Source: Erysipelothrix sp. HDW6C (lineage in GTDB: Bacteria > Bacillota_I > Bacilli_A > Erysipelotrichales > Erysipelotrichaceae). Taken from it: a stretch of 64,000 nucleotides of DNA. Each line of letters begins with the position of its first letter. Position 1 is the stretch's first letter. Below, piece by piece: positions 1 to 8,167 of this stretch. The notes under the pieces were generated by a model. It searched no databases and was not told the origin of the DNA. It was given only the letters and a program-made list of their open reading frames with translations. The translations under genes were made by a program, and so were the position numbers. The stretch covers positions 310,001 through 374,000 of the forward strand of contig NZ_CP049861.1 in NCBI RefSeq assembly GCF_011299615.1, read 5' to 3'.

Positions 1-33
1 ATGCGAAAGCATTCCTTTTCTTCAATCATACAA

Positions 34-62
34 TTGACAAAACAGCCTTTTTACATGATAAT
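34..62 (+). promoter_or_regulatory. Promoter of the methionine T-box leader
   Basis: TTGACA at 34-39 and GATAAT at 57-62 are separated by exactly 17 bases, close to the sigma-A consensus. The T-box leader begins just downstream. Read directly from sequence; the transcription start near 69 is inferred. Confidence 0.75.
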
Positions 63-68
63 GAGTAA

Positions 69-311
69 AAAGCAATGAAAGATTAAGTAGTAGGAATCGT
101 TTGCCAAGAGAGTCGGTAGTGGTGTGATCCGATCAAATAGAACCTGCGAATATGGATCTGGAGCTGTATGGTTGAGGGATTCCTAAAATCATACCGATTT
201 ACACCCGTTATTGTGTAAAGTAATTTTACTTACAAAGATCAAATACTGTGAAGTTTTGGTAAATTAAGGTGGTAACATGAGCATGCTCATCCTTAGGGAC
301 GGGCTTTTTTT
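69..311 (+). promoter_or_regulatory. T-box riboswitch, probably tRNA-Met responsive
   Basis: The Stem I distal loop signature AGAGAG...GGTG lies near 109-127. The T-box element (AAGGTGGTAACATG) lies near 267-280. It is followed by a terminator-like stem (GCTC.TCC / GGA.GGGC) and a T run at 305-311. The triplet ATG at 154-156 precedes GATC-TGGAG. In the serS leader of this window TCA precedes ACCC-TGGAG at the same spacing, so ATG is the likely specifier and methionine the likely effector. This fits the MetN and MetI genes downstream. Known behaviour: uncharged tRNA stabilises the antiterminator. The specifier assignment is inference from alignment by eye. Confidence 0.88.
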
Positions 312-332
312 ATGTTTAGAGAGGACACGCAT

Positions 333-1352
333 ATGATCGAGTTTAGAAACGTATCAAAAGAATTCACAACCAATCACGGCAATCTCTACGCTGTACGTGA
401 TGTGTCATTTAAGGTTGAAGCTGGAGAGATTTTTGGTGTTATTGGCTACAGTGGTGCCGGAAAGAGCACACTTGTCCGCTGTATCAATTTGCTTGAAAAA
501 CCCAGTTCTGGGGACGTCGTGATTGATGGTGTTGTCATGAACGATTTAAGTGAGCGCGATCTGCGCGATCATCGTCGCAAAATTGGAATGATTTTCCAAC
601 AATTCAATCTTATGGCATCACGAACTGTTTTCGACAATGTTGCCCTGTCACTCGTAAACTCAAAAATGACAAAGCACGAAATCCACGATAAAGTGACCCT
701 ACTCTTAGACCTTGTCGGTATCCAAGATAAAGCACACGCTTATCCATCACAACTTTCCGGTGGTCAGAAGCAACGTGTCGCGATTGCACGCGCACTTGCA
801 AATGATCCAAAGATTCTTTTATGTGATGAAGCGACCAGTGCCCTTGACCCACAAACGACAACCACCATTCTTAAATTGCTCAAAGAAGTTAATGAGAAAC
901 TTGGAATCACCATTGTCATCATTACACACGAGATGAGCGTCATCAAAGATATCTGTGATCGCGTTGCCGTCATGGAAGCAGGTCAAGTTAAAGAGTTGAC
1001 CGATGTTGTTTCAATCTTCTCCAAACCTCAGGCACAAATTTCAAAGGATTTCGTAAATAATACCACGAATATGAATGAACTCAGTGAGACCCTTACTACA
1101 AACCCTGGTATTTTAAACCTCAAAGAAGGGCAGGTACTCCTTCGCATTGATTTCTATGGTGAAAGTACAAAGGATTCCGTGATTTCTTATATCAGTCGTA
1201 CATTTGAAGTTAATGCATCCATTGTATTTGCAAATATCGAAGTCGTAAAAGAAGATATTATCGGTTCAATGGTTATCATCCTTTCTGGCGAGCGCAAGGC
1301 AGAAGCCTTGGCTTATCTGAACACCATCGATGTGAAAGTAGAGGTGTATTAA
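333..1352 (+). CDS. metN: Methionine ABC transporter ATP-binding protein MetN
   Basis: ATPase subunit of the MetNIQ importer for methionine, at the inner face of the membrane. The 339-residue product has Walker A (GYSGAGKST, about 38-46), a Q-loop, the signature LSGGQKQR, Walker B ILLCDEATSALD and the switch His in ITHE. The C-terminal NIL domain (about 262-339) is the regulatory domain typical of MetN. An upstream in-frame ATG at 312 lies in the T-box terminator T run; AGAGGAC before the ATG at 333 makes the latter the better start. It follows a Met-type T-box and is followed after 1 base by metI. The order T-box, metN, metI supports methionine uptake rather than another amino acid. Confidence 0.93.
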   Translation: MIEFRNVSKEFTTNHGNLYAVRDVSFKVEAGEIFGVIGYSGAGKSTLVRCINLLEKPSSGDVVIDGVVMNDLSERDLRDHRRKIGMIFQQFNLMASRTVFDNVALSLVNSKMTKHEIHDKVTLLLDLVGIQDKAHAYPSQLSGGQKQRVAIARALANDPKILLCDEATSALDPQTTTTILKLLKEVNEKLGITIVIITHEMSVIKDICDRVAVMEAGQVKELTDVVSIFSKPQAQISKDFVNNTTNMNELSETLTTNPGILNLKEGQVLLRIDFYGESTKDSVISYISRTFEVNASIVFANIEVVKEDIIGSMVIILSGERKAEALAYLNTIDVKVEVY

Positions 1353-1353
1353 T

Positions 1354-2033
1354 ATGTTTGAATTTCTCGGTTTTTATGCACCTAACCTCATTACCTATTG
1401 GGATGAATTTATTCTTGGTATTATTGAGACCTTGTATATGCTTGCAGTCTCGGGATTTTTCTCAATCGTTTTCGGAATTATTCTGGGGTGATTCTTGTTG
1501 TCACCCGTAAAGGAAATATTCTCGAAAATCGTTTGGTCTACAATACGATTGATGCACTCACAAATTTCTTCAGAGCCATTCCGTTTGTTATCTTGATAGC
1601 GATGCTTCTGAATGTAACACGCTTTATTTCCGGAGTCCCCTATGGCGTCGAAGGCGTTATCTTTCCACTCATCGTTGGTTGTACACCCTTCTTCATTCGT
1701 CAAGTCGATCTGGCGCTTTCTGAACTGGATAGTGGACTTATCGAAGCTGCACAAGCCATTGGTCTTTCACCCCTTCAGATTATTTTTAAGGTCTATTTGA
1801 AAGAAAGTGTTCCTTCAATTGTGCGATCCATCGCAATTACTTTAATAAGCCTTCTTGGTCTTACTGCATCTGGTGCTGTTGTCGGTGGTGGTGGCTTGGC
1901 ATCGTTTGTCATTCGTTACGGCCACGGTCGTTCAATGACCGATATTACCGTTGCCAGTGTCATTGTCATCTTACTCATCGTTTTGGTTATTCAACTGGTC
2001 TGCAACACCATCATTAAAAAAACATCACATTAA
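1354..2033 (+). pseudogene. metI: Methionine ABC transporter permease MetI, frameshifted
   Basis: Membrane permease of the MetNIQ importer, reading in two frames. The first frame starts at 1354 and encodes the N-terminus and first transmembrane segment, then hits TGA at 1489-1491. The second frame resumes at about 1488 (VILVVTRKGN...) and carries the rest, including the EAA-loop region (SGLIEAAQAIGLSP), to 2033. The break is at a run of four G at 1485-1488; five G would restore one frame of about 226 residues, the normal MetI length. Either a recent frameshift mutation or a sequencing error in a homopolymer. No metQ gene follows; the next thing is a terminator. Confidence 0.85.
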
Positions 2034-2068
2034 AAAATACCGCCGGTGCTAATCTTGGCGGTATTTTG
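2034..2068. terminator. Bidirectional terminator after metI
   Basis: Stem AATACCGCC (2036-2044) pairs with GGCGGTATT (2057-2065), with A and T runs on both sides. It serves metI on the plus strand and the convergent gene ending at 2069. Confidence 0.85.
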
Positions 2069-2434
2069 TTATGATATTGCGATTTCTACGGTTTGATTTT
2101 CATCAATTTCTTGGAGCATCTCTTTGAGTGTCTCCCAAACATTCATCACTTCGTGTGTCTCAAATTCCCAATCTGTTGCAATGTATGCCATGACCTCAAG
2201 GTCTGTTTGCTCGTGCTTGAAGAATGCCTCAAAGATATCATTATTGGTTTCATGATCGATAACCAATACATCAATAACTGATGCATCATCGGTTACATGA
2301 TATGGGAATTCAATTTTAAAGGTTGTACGGAAATAATCCACAAGGGCTAAAATAACATCACCTTGATTTTCAAGATACAGTGATTCAGTAACATCATTAC
2401 GATTCGACTTGCGATTAATTTTTGCGTTGTACAT
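2069..2434 (-). CDS. Conserved-type hypothetical acidic protein, 121 aa
   Basis: Family not recognised. The 121-residue product is acidic and soluble, with no signal peptide or membrane segment. It has a short basic N-terminus (NAKINRKSNRN) and then a mixed alpha/beta-like region ending in a helix with many Glu. AGAGGAGGAAC lies at good spacing before the ATG, so it is a real, well-translated gene. It starts 14 bases after the end of the HAD phosphatase gene, so the two are probably co-transcribed. No function is proposed. Confidence 0.75.
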   Translation of the reverse strand: MYNAKINRKSNRNDVTESLYLENQGDVILALVDYFRTTFKIEFPYHVTDDASVIDVLVIDHETNNDIFEAFFKHEQTDLEVMAYIATDWEFETHEVMNVWETLKEMLQEIDENQTVEIAIS

Positions 2435-2448
2435 GTTAGTTCCTCCTC

Positions 2449-3054
2449 TTAATAGACACCAATTGCGCGTAGATAACGATCAAATAGCGCTGCGTTACCA
2501 TTGAAATGGTAACCCGCAATTCCACATTTCTTTGCACCCACAATGTTTGCCTGTGAGTCGTCGATAAAGAGACAGGTCTCTGGATCGAGTTTGTTTTTTG
2601 TAAGGACATGTTCATAAATGCCACGGTCGGGTTTCGACATGTGAATTTCGCCAGAGATAACAAGGTCATCAAAGTGATTGAAGACATCATAATTGTTGAA
2701 GTAGTCACGGAAGTTTGCTGCAGCATTCGAGCAAAGGTACACGCCATGGCCTGCATCTTTGAGTTGGTGAACAATTTTTACCATCTCCGCACGTTCTGGC
2801 ATGTAATTTTGCCACTCGCGCATCACGCGTTCAGCGACTGCTTGCTGTTCGGGAGATACTTTTTTTAGTGCATCAGTAATAATTTCTTCGAGTGTTGTAT
2901 CGCCATTATCCAATTGCTTCCATCCTTCACCTGCAAAAATGCCATATTTCAAGGATTCGATTTCTTTTGGATCGTGGGTAAATTGCGATAGTATATAGTC
3001 CGGGCTGAAGTCTAATAGGACATTACCCATATCAAAGATAAAGTTTTTATACAT
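2449..3054 (-). CDS. HAD-superfamily phosphatase, YihX-like
   Basis: Cytosolic haloacid-dehalogenase-type phosphatase, 201 aa. The N-terminal nucleophile motif is FDMGNVLLDF (DxGxV rather than DxDxT/V), the form seen in YihX-like sugar-phosphatases. Motif II is LCSN, the Lys is in SKPDRGIY, and motif IV is FIDDSQANIVGAK. The helical cap lies at about residues 15-85. AGGAGGT precedes the ATG. The substrate cannot be read from sequence; a glucose-1-phosphate-type activity is only suggested by the subfamily. It lies upstream of the 121-aa hypothetical gene. Confidence 0.85.
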   Translation of the reverse strand: MYKNFIFDMGNVLLDFSPDYILSQFTHDPKEIESLKYGIFAGEGWKQLDNGDTTLEEIITDALKKVSPEQQAVAERVMREWQNYMPERAEMVKIVHQLKDAGHGVYLCSNAAANFRDYFNNYDVFNHFDDLVISGEIHMSKPDRGIYEHVLTKNKLDPETCLFIDDSQANIVGAKKCGIAGYHFNGNAALFDRYLRAIGVY

Positions 3055-3116
3055 TAAAATACCTCCTACTACCTATTATATTAGTGGGAGGTATCTTAGA
3101 ATACAAGCCTTATTCT

Positions 3117-3905
3117 TTATATTTTGCTTTTTATGAAAAGTTGTTGGTAATTCTGCGCGAGTTGTTCGCGCATATCCTTACCAAAGTGATTGTTCATGTG
3201 CTTTCCAACATATGATACATAAGCTGGTTCATTCCGTTTTCCTCGCATCGGAACCGGGGCAAGAAACGGCGAATCTGTCTCAATTAGAATCCGATCAATC
3301 GGCATGATTTCCAAGACATCACGGACGTTTTGGCCATTTTTGAATGTTGTGATACCACCAAATCCAAGATAGTAACCCATATCTAGAAACTGCTTTGCGT
3401 TTTCGACTGTATCTGTATAGCAATGAATGACACCACGTTTGTTAACGGGATGTTCTTTTAGAATTCGCAGCGCATCTTTAACCGCCGAATCGCCATCTTT
3501 CTCATTACGCAAATGCACAGCAATCGGTAAGTCAAATGCATTTGCAAGTTCAATTTGATGAATAAACATGGCTTCCTGAAGGTTCTTGTAACTGTCATCC
3601 CAGTAATAATCCAAGCCGATTTCACCAACACATACGACTTGCGGATGTGTATAAAAATGTTCTAACGCCTTGATATCTGTTTCAGTCAGTTCGCGTATTT
3701 CTGTTGGATGGACACCAATAGATAGGTCAAACATTGCATCACCATTCACTTTTGATAACGCATTTTCTACTTCTGTAGGTGTTCCACAAATAATATTTAT
3801 TTTTGTAACGCCATGTTCTTTTGCATTTGCAACAATCGTATCAAAGTTTTCAAAAAGACCTTCGCTTGCAATATGCGCATGGGAGTCAATCCAATGATAG
3901 TTCAT
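3117..3905 (-). CDS. tatD: TatD-family metal-dependent deoxyribonuclease
   Basis: TIM-barrel metallohydrolase of the TatD/YabD family, 262 aa. Metal ligands are visible as DSHAH (residues 8-12), GEIGLDYYW, the His of AVHLRNE, the His of GVIHCYT and the late Asp of ETDSPFLAP. GAGGATG precedes the ATG. In many Firmicutes tatD sits near the origin with metG. Here it lies 18 bases downstream of mnmE on the same strand, so it is probably in that transcript. Confidence 0.92.
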   Translation of the reverse strand: MNYHWIDSHAHIASEGLFENFDTIVANAKEHGVTKINIICGTPTEVENALSKVNGDAMFDLSIGVHPTEIRELTETDIKALEHFYTHPQVVCVGEIGLDYYWDDSYKNLQEAMFIHQIELANAFDLPIAVHLRNEKDGDSAVKDALRILKEHPVNKRGVIHCYTDTVENAKQFLDMGYYLGFGGITTFKNGQNVRDVLEIMPIDRILIETDSPFLAPVPMRGKRNEPAYVSYVGKHMNNHFGKDMREQLAQNYQQLFIKSKI

Positions 3906-3923
3906 AACACATCCTCATTTCTC

Positions 3924-5261
3924 TTATTTCCCTAAACAGAAGCGGGCAAAAATTTCATCTAAAACATTCACATCTTCGCGCGGCATGATCACCGATGCCA
4001 ATTCAACATAGGATTCATTGAGATCAATTGTCACAAGGTCAAGTTCCATTCCAAACTCCAATGCTTCAATGGCGCGCTGCATTGCCAAATAACTCTTTTG
4101 AACTGCTGCGATGTGGCGTCTGTTGGAGAGTGTTGGTTTTTCGAGTGCTTGTGTGTGTTCAACATAACGTGTGTTAATTGCATCTCTAAGCGCTTGGACA
4201 TCTCCAGTCAGTGCACTGACCGATACACCATCATCCGCAATTGCTTCTGATAAATCACGCTTGTTATATACGATAATACGTTCCTTATTTTGTGTTGCTT
4301 CAAGTAAGTCGCGATCTTCCTGATCGCGCGTTTGCGATGCATCAAATACTACAATCACAAGTTCAGCACTTTCCAAAGCCTGTCGGCTTTTTTCAATGCC
4401 GATTTGTTCGATAATGTCACCCGTATCACGAAGGCCGGCAGTATCTACAAGGTGTAGGGCAACGTTCTCAAGGCGAATCCACCCTTCGACCAGATCTCGA
4501 GTCGTTCCTGCTATATCAGTGACAATCGCTTTTTCTTCATCCAAAAGCACATTGAGAATGCTCGATTTTCCTACATTCGGTTTTCCAAGAATGACGGTTT
4601 TAACGCCTTCCTTCATAATTCGACCACTTTTTGATTCACGTAAAATTTTCGCAAGGTCTGCTTCAAATTCTTTCGCTAATGGCATAATGATGGCTTCGGT
4701 TAGAACTTGAACATCATCGTATTCTGGATAATCAATATTGACTTCAATATTGGCAATGATTTGAATGAGTTTCTCAAGTAAGGGTTCAATGAGTTGCTTT
4801 ACACTGCCTTGGACACCAGAGATGGCAAGTTCTTGCGCAAATTCATTCGGTGCTTGGATTAATTCCATCACAGATTCCGCTTGCGACAAGTCAATACGAC
4901 CATTTAAAAATGCGCGTTGCGTAAACTCACCTGGCTCGGCATGACGAGCACCTACGGATAAGCAGAGTTCAAGAATCTTACGCGTTACAAGAACCCCACC
5001 GTGACAGCTGATTTCAACGACATCTTCACGGGTATATGTACGTGGCGCACGAAATACGCTTACAAGTACTTCATCTACCGGTTTGTGTGTAATTGGATCA
5101 ATGATATGACCGTATTGAACGGTATGTGAGGGAACTGTTTGCAAGTCACGAGAAAAGAGTGTGTTCGCAAAATCAATTGCTTCCACACCACTGAGTCTTA
5201 TGACGGATATTGCACTTTCTTGAAGTGCTGTTATTATTGCTACTATTGTGTCTGTTATCAT
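3924..5261 (-). CDS. mnmE: tRNA modification GTPase MnmE
   Basis: With MnmG it installs the 5-aminomethyl or carboxymethylaminomethyl group on U34 of certain tRNAs, using methylene-tetrahydrofolate. The start is taken at 5261 (MITDTIVAI...), giving 445 residues. A longer reading to 5321 would add 20 residues rich in Cys and Phe that do not fit the family. The order is an N-terminal folate-binding domain, a helical domain, an inserted Ras-like G domain (GKPNVGKSS, DTAG, NKRD) and the C-terminal FCLGK motif with the conserved Cys. MnmG is encoded at 12.4-14.2 kb. Confidence 0.96.
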   Translation of the reverse strand: MITDTIVAIITALQESAISVIRLSGVEAIDFANTLFSRDLQTVPSHTVQYGHIIDPITHKPVDEVLVSVFRAPRTYTREDVVEISCHGGVLVTRKILELCLSVGARHAEPGEFTQRAFLNGRIDLSQAESVMELIQAPNEFAQELAISGVQGSVKQLIEPLLEKLIQIIANIEVNIDYPEYDDVQVLTEAIIMPLAKEFEADLAKILRESKSGRIMKEGVKTVILGKPNVGKSSILNVLLDEEKAIVTDIAGTTRDLVEGWIRLENVALHLVDTAGLRDTGDIIEQIGIEKSRQALESAELVIVVFDASQTRDQEDRDLLEATQNKERIIVYNKRDLSEAIADDGVSVSALTGDVQALRDAINTRYVEHTQALEKPTLSNRRHIAAVQKSYLAMQRAIEALEFGMELDLVTIDLNESYVELASVIMPREDVNVLDEIFARFCLGK

Positions 5262-5307
5262 GCACTTATTATAAGGAAAAACGAATGAATACGCAAACCA
5301 TCGGCAA

Positions 5308-5330
5308 CAAAAAAGCACCATTGGGTGCTA
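5308..5330 (-). terminator. Terminator upstream of mnmE
   Basis: On the minus strand AGCACC-CAAT-GGTGCT is followed by six T. It overlaps the stop of the small membrane ORF and would close the sirtuin transcript before mnmE. Confidence 0.7.
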
Positions 5331-5426
5331 GCGTTTCAGTAGGTAAGCAATAAGTGTTGTCAATAGTGCGAGCACTACGATCCCCAACCACACAAAATGT
5401 TGCTGTCTTGATGTTTGCCGTTTCAC
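5328..5426 (-). CDS. Predicted single-pass membrane micropeptide, 32 aa
   Basis: A GTG-initiated reading frame of 32 codons. It is preceded by a strong AAAGGAGAT at ideal spacing and followed directly by a terminator. The N-terminus is basic and polar (KRQTSRQQH), then comes one hydrophobic segment of about 18 residues (VWLGIVVLALLTTLIAYL), ending in KR. It begins 10 bases after the second sirtuin gene, so it is probably the last gene of that operon. Family unknown. The ribosome-binding site and terminator placement support it, but no homology can be claimed. Confidence 0.6.
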   Translation of the reverse strand: MKRQTSRQQHFVWLGIVVLALLTTLIAYLLKR

Positions 5427-5436
5427 GGTATCTCCT

Positions 5437-5994
5437 TTAAGATTTGTTCATGATCTTTTCTAATATTTTGCGCACTTCTACTTCTGCATTTTCTTGTACT
5501 TCGACAATCCTTGCACCTTTGCTATAGGCTATCTCACGCAACTGGACGGCGATTTGCGTATATCGCGATGCTCCAATTACAAGAAGGGTATCACCTGTCT
5601 CCATTTTAAGGATGCGATTGATTGCTTTTTGATAGTTGGGTGCGGGATCACCATAAAGCACCGGTTTATTGAACAATTGGTCGGCGTATTCTAATTCTTC
5701 CATCTCCGGTAATACACCATGCAATGCAATGACTGTTTCTGAACCCGCTTGCTCATGAAGTCGGTCGATGTTCATGGTAATCACTGGTATGTTGTAGTCT
5801 GCCAAGGCACGATGGGCATCATTGGGTTTTGCTTTTGAAATAACATCCACCAACCCCCGTACAGTTTCCTTATATTGATCGGGATGATTGAGCGCAAATG
5901 ATCGGTATAATTGATCACGTACCTCTGGTGTTTCCATAAATGTTTGAATTCCCGATGCTTTGCTAATTCCAGCACCTGTAAAAGCGACAATCAT
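5437..5994 (-). CDS. Compact Sir2-family protein, second copy
   Basis: Sirtuin-type NAD-binding protein, 185 aa. Motifs: FTGAGISKASGI (Rossmann NAD site), TMNIDRLHEQAG (cf. TQNID..H..AG), ALHGV with the catalytic His, and PVLYGDPAPNY. It lacks the CxxC...CxxC zinc module and is about 50 residues shorter than usual bacterial CobB-type sirtuins. The conserved Gln of TQNID is Met. Its start overlaps the stop of the upstream paralogue by 4 bases (ATGA), indicating translational coupling. Deacylase activity is plausible but unproven. Confidence 0.85.
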   Translation of the reverse strand: MIVAFTGAGISKASGIQTFMETPEVRDQLYRSFALNHPDQYKETVRGLVDVISKAKPNDAHRALADYNIPVITMNIDRLHEQAGSETVIALHGVLPEMEELEYADQLFNKPVLYGDPAPNYQKAINRILKMETGDTLLVIGASRYTQIAVQLREIAYSKGARIVEVQENAEVEVRKILEKIMNKS

Positions 5995-6551
5995 TGACTG
6001 CCTCCTTTAATTAAATTCTCGAGTACCTTTCGCGTATTGATTTCAGCGTTCTTTTGTATTTCGATAACGCTTGCTCCATTGTTTGCAGCAATCTTACGAA
6101 TGTCATTGGAAATGACCGTATACTCCGAAGCACCAATTACCAATAAAACATCTCCAGTTTTGAGTTGTTGCACTAAGGCAATTCCTTTTGGATAATTAGG
6201 TGCCTGCTCGCCATAGAGTACGGGTCGATTTTCAAGATTAAGTCCTTTTTCACGTTCTTCTTGAGTTGGCACTGTACCATGTAAATTAATGGGATGGCTT
6301 CCAGCTTGTTCATGCAATCCATCCACATTCATGGTTATAACAGGAATATTGTATTCCGCCAACGCCAGATGGGCGTCATTAGGACGTGCATTTGAAAACA
6401 CATCACCCATTGCTGCTACGGATGCACGAAAATCCTCCGGATGTTTTTCGAGATACTCTCGATTTAGCTTTTGTCGGATACCTGGCATTTCATCAAATGT
6501 ATTCAGTCCGGATGCTTTGCTGATCCCTGCTCCAGTTAATGCTATTATCAT
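5991..6551 (-). CDS. Compact Sir2-family protein, first copy
   Basis: Paralogue of the next gene, 186 aa, roughly half identical by eye. Motifs: LTGAGISKASGL, TMNVDGLHEQAG, NLHGT, PVLYGEQAPNYPKG and VIGASEYT. It also lacks the zinc-binding cysteines and carries Met in place of Gln in the TQN motif. The start is placed at 6551 because AGGTGATAGGT sits directly upstream; the GTG at 6560 would overlap that site. The two sirtuins and the 32-aa membrane peptide form a compact unit between the 99-aa membrane protein gene and mnmE. Confidence 0.85.
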   Translation of the reverse strand: MIIALTGAGISKASGLNTFDEMPGIRQKLNREYLEKHPEDFRASVAAMGDVFSNARPNDAHLALAEYNIPVITMNVDGLHEQAGSHPINLHGTVPTQEEREKGLNLENRPVLYGEQAPNYPKGIALVQQLKTGDVLLVIGASEYTVISNDIRKIAANNGASVIEIQKNAEINTRKVLENLIKGGSQ

Positions 6552-6608
6552 ACCTATCACCTAGATTTATTATACCAAATCTAACATGTATTTCCGCTCT
6601 TTCGCCCG

Positions 6609-6908
6609 TTACTCTTTTTCCTTCTTGATAAATCGACGGTAAAGTTTTATCAACACAAGTACAACAAGTAACGTGATTGTGATTGAAAACAACTGAATAA
6701 GCAGATAGTCATTAACAAAACGCACCAACAAGTTGTCTGAGTTTATGGCGAAAAAGGGATTGGGGTCCATTTTGCTAAAAAGGGCAATGTATACAACCAT
6801 TCCCGCGACCACAAATATATCCAAGTACTTCTTACGGTACATGTAAATGCCGAGGGGAATTGCGGCAAGCGCTCCAACTAGACCAATAATTTGCCAAACA
6901 AGATTCAT
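6609..6908 (-). CDS. Small membrane protein, 99 aa
   Basis: No family recognised. Three hydrophobic segments are visible: about 6-23 (WQIIGLVGALAAIPLGIY), 30-43 (DIFVVAGMVVYIAL) and 70-90 (LIQLFSITITLLVVLVLIKLY). It ends in a basic tail (RRFIKKEKE). The start at 6908 is chosen because GGAGGT lies 7 bases upstream; a GTG at 6917 would overlap it. It lies 58 bases upstream of the sirtuin pair on the same strand, so it may lead that operon. Confidence 0.7.
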   Translation of the reverse strand: MNLVWQIIGLVGALAAIPLGIYMYRKKYLDIFVVAGMVVYIALFSKMDPNPFFAINSDNLLVRFVNDYLLIQLFSITITLLVVLVLIKLYRRFIKKEKE

Positions 6909-6961
6909 ATGTAGCACCTCCGTGTCTTCCGATATTTTACCATACTTTACTAATCAAGGTT

Positions 6962-6988
6962 AAAAAAAAACGACCGAAGTCGTTTTAC
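6962..6988 (-). terminator. Terminator after the SDH-protease gene
   Basis: On the minus strand AAACGAC-TTCG-GTCGTTT is followed by a run of T. It overlaps the gene's stop codon. Confidence 0.8.
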
Positions 6989-7992
6989 GAAATATAAACA
7001 ATTTCTTTTTTTATGTCATTTTCAGCATCAAACGTATTCTTATACCAATAACTGTTATCATTAAGAACTTGCCAACGACGTTCATCTTTAATATACGACC
7101 AATCTTTATCATTTTGGTAGTACAGTTGAAGGTCTTTGGCCTCAAGAATATTTAATATTTGGTTGTCATGGTAATTAAACTCATCAAAATCAGTAAATGC
7201 CTTATTACCCATTTCTGAATAGAGACTGTTTAGTTCTAAGAGTAGGTCATGTACTTCAGCATCCAGCTCTTGGACATTCAATCCCAACTCTTTCGCTTCA
7301 CGTGACATGATAGGGAAGGAGTGTGCTGGGTACTCACTGTTGAGTTTCTTACTGATGCGTTCGCACTCCATTTCATCATGATTGTGATAGGATAAGATAT
7401 TCTTAGCCACACGGATAGACAGCGAACTTGAGCGATCTAATGACCCTAAGATAATAGGGTGTACATACTTGTATAGTTCTTGATAATGGTGAACAGCACC
7501 TTGAGGGGCGTTCTCGTGCCATAATTTTTCGATACGTTGGATTTCGTCTTGAGAAACGGACACCTTTCCATTTGTAACTGGATCAATAGGCGATAATTGA
7601 TGACGCTTTGATGAATCAATGGGTGTTAAGTAGGCAAGGGGACCCATATGGATTTCATCCGAACCCAAGGTAATCAAAGTTGCAGATGATGCAGCCTCTA
7701 AAGGGATCAGTGCTGTAACATTCTTTGCATAGTTTCGAATTACATTTACGATTCGCAATGCAGCTACAGTATCACCGCCATCTGACTTAATGAAGATGGC
7801 AACTTTATCAAGATTTCCAACTTCTTTAAAGAGATTATAAAATGCTTGAACATCATTCTGACAGACAGCGCCATTGAATGAGTTCCAATATACAATCATT
7901 GGCATTCCAATCTTCGATTCGATCTTCTCAATTAATGCTTGTGTTTCGCGATACATGAGAGGGGGTTGCTTAATTTCAATGTTGTTTGACAT
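6985..7992 (-). CDS. ClpP-fold serine protease of the SDH family
   Basis: Resembles the SDH serine-proteinase family (Clp/crotonase fold), 335 aa. The N-terminal part (about 30-150) has the fold's signature: VYWNS, an oxyanion-type loop IFIKSDGGDTVAALRIVNVIR, and the nucleophile region PLEAASSATLITLGSDEIHMGPLA with the probable catalytic Ser in ASSATL. It has no signal peptide or membrane anchor, so it is probably cytosolic. The C-terminal third is unfamiliar and rich in Tyr, Asp and Trp. It is a single-gene unit with GGAGGA before the ATG and its own terminator. Confidence 0.75.
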   Translation of the reverse strand: MSNNIEIKQPPLMYRETQALIEKIESKIGMPMIVYWNSFNGAVCQNDVQAFYNLFKEVGNLDKVAIFIKSDGGDTVAALRIVNVIRNYAKNVTALIPLEAASSATLITLGSDEIHMGPLAYLTPIDSSKRHQLSPIDPVTNGKVSVSQDEIQRIEKLWHENAPQGAVHHYQELYKYVHPIILGSLDRSSSLSIRVAKNILSYHNHDEMECERISKKLNSEYPAHSFPIMSREAKELGLNVQELDAEVHDLLLELNSLYSEMGNKAFTDFDEFNYHDNQILNILEAKDLQLYYQNDKDWSYIKDERRWQVLNDNSYWYKNTFDAENDIKKEIVYIS

Positions 7993-8142
7993 GATACGTC
8001 CTCCGTCCCATAATCATAGCGAATCTTCCTTAAAATTTGCATGGCTTGATATGAAATGTTGATTCAATGTAACTAAAGTCATTTTCACAAAAGAGAACCG
8101 CGCTCTACTCACATGTTTCTTAAGATTCTTCATTTTAACCAC

Positions 8143-8167
8143 AAAAAAAGAGTAGCGAATGCTACTC
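8143..8167 (-). terminator. Terminator of the noc-parA-parB transcript
   Basis: On the minus strand GAGTAGC-ATTC-GCTACTC is followed by seven T. It overlaps the parB stop codon. Confidence 0.88.

Noticed and set aside
1395-1754. Minus-strand open frame across the metI break
   Set aside because: The metI product is clear in the two plus-strand frames; this one has no ribosome-binding site or recognisable content.
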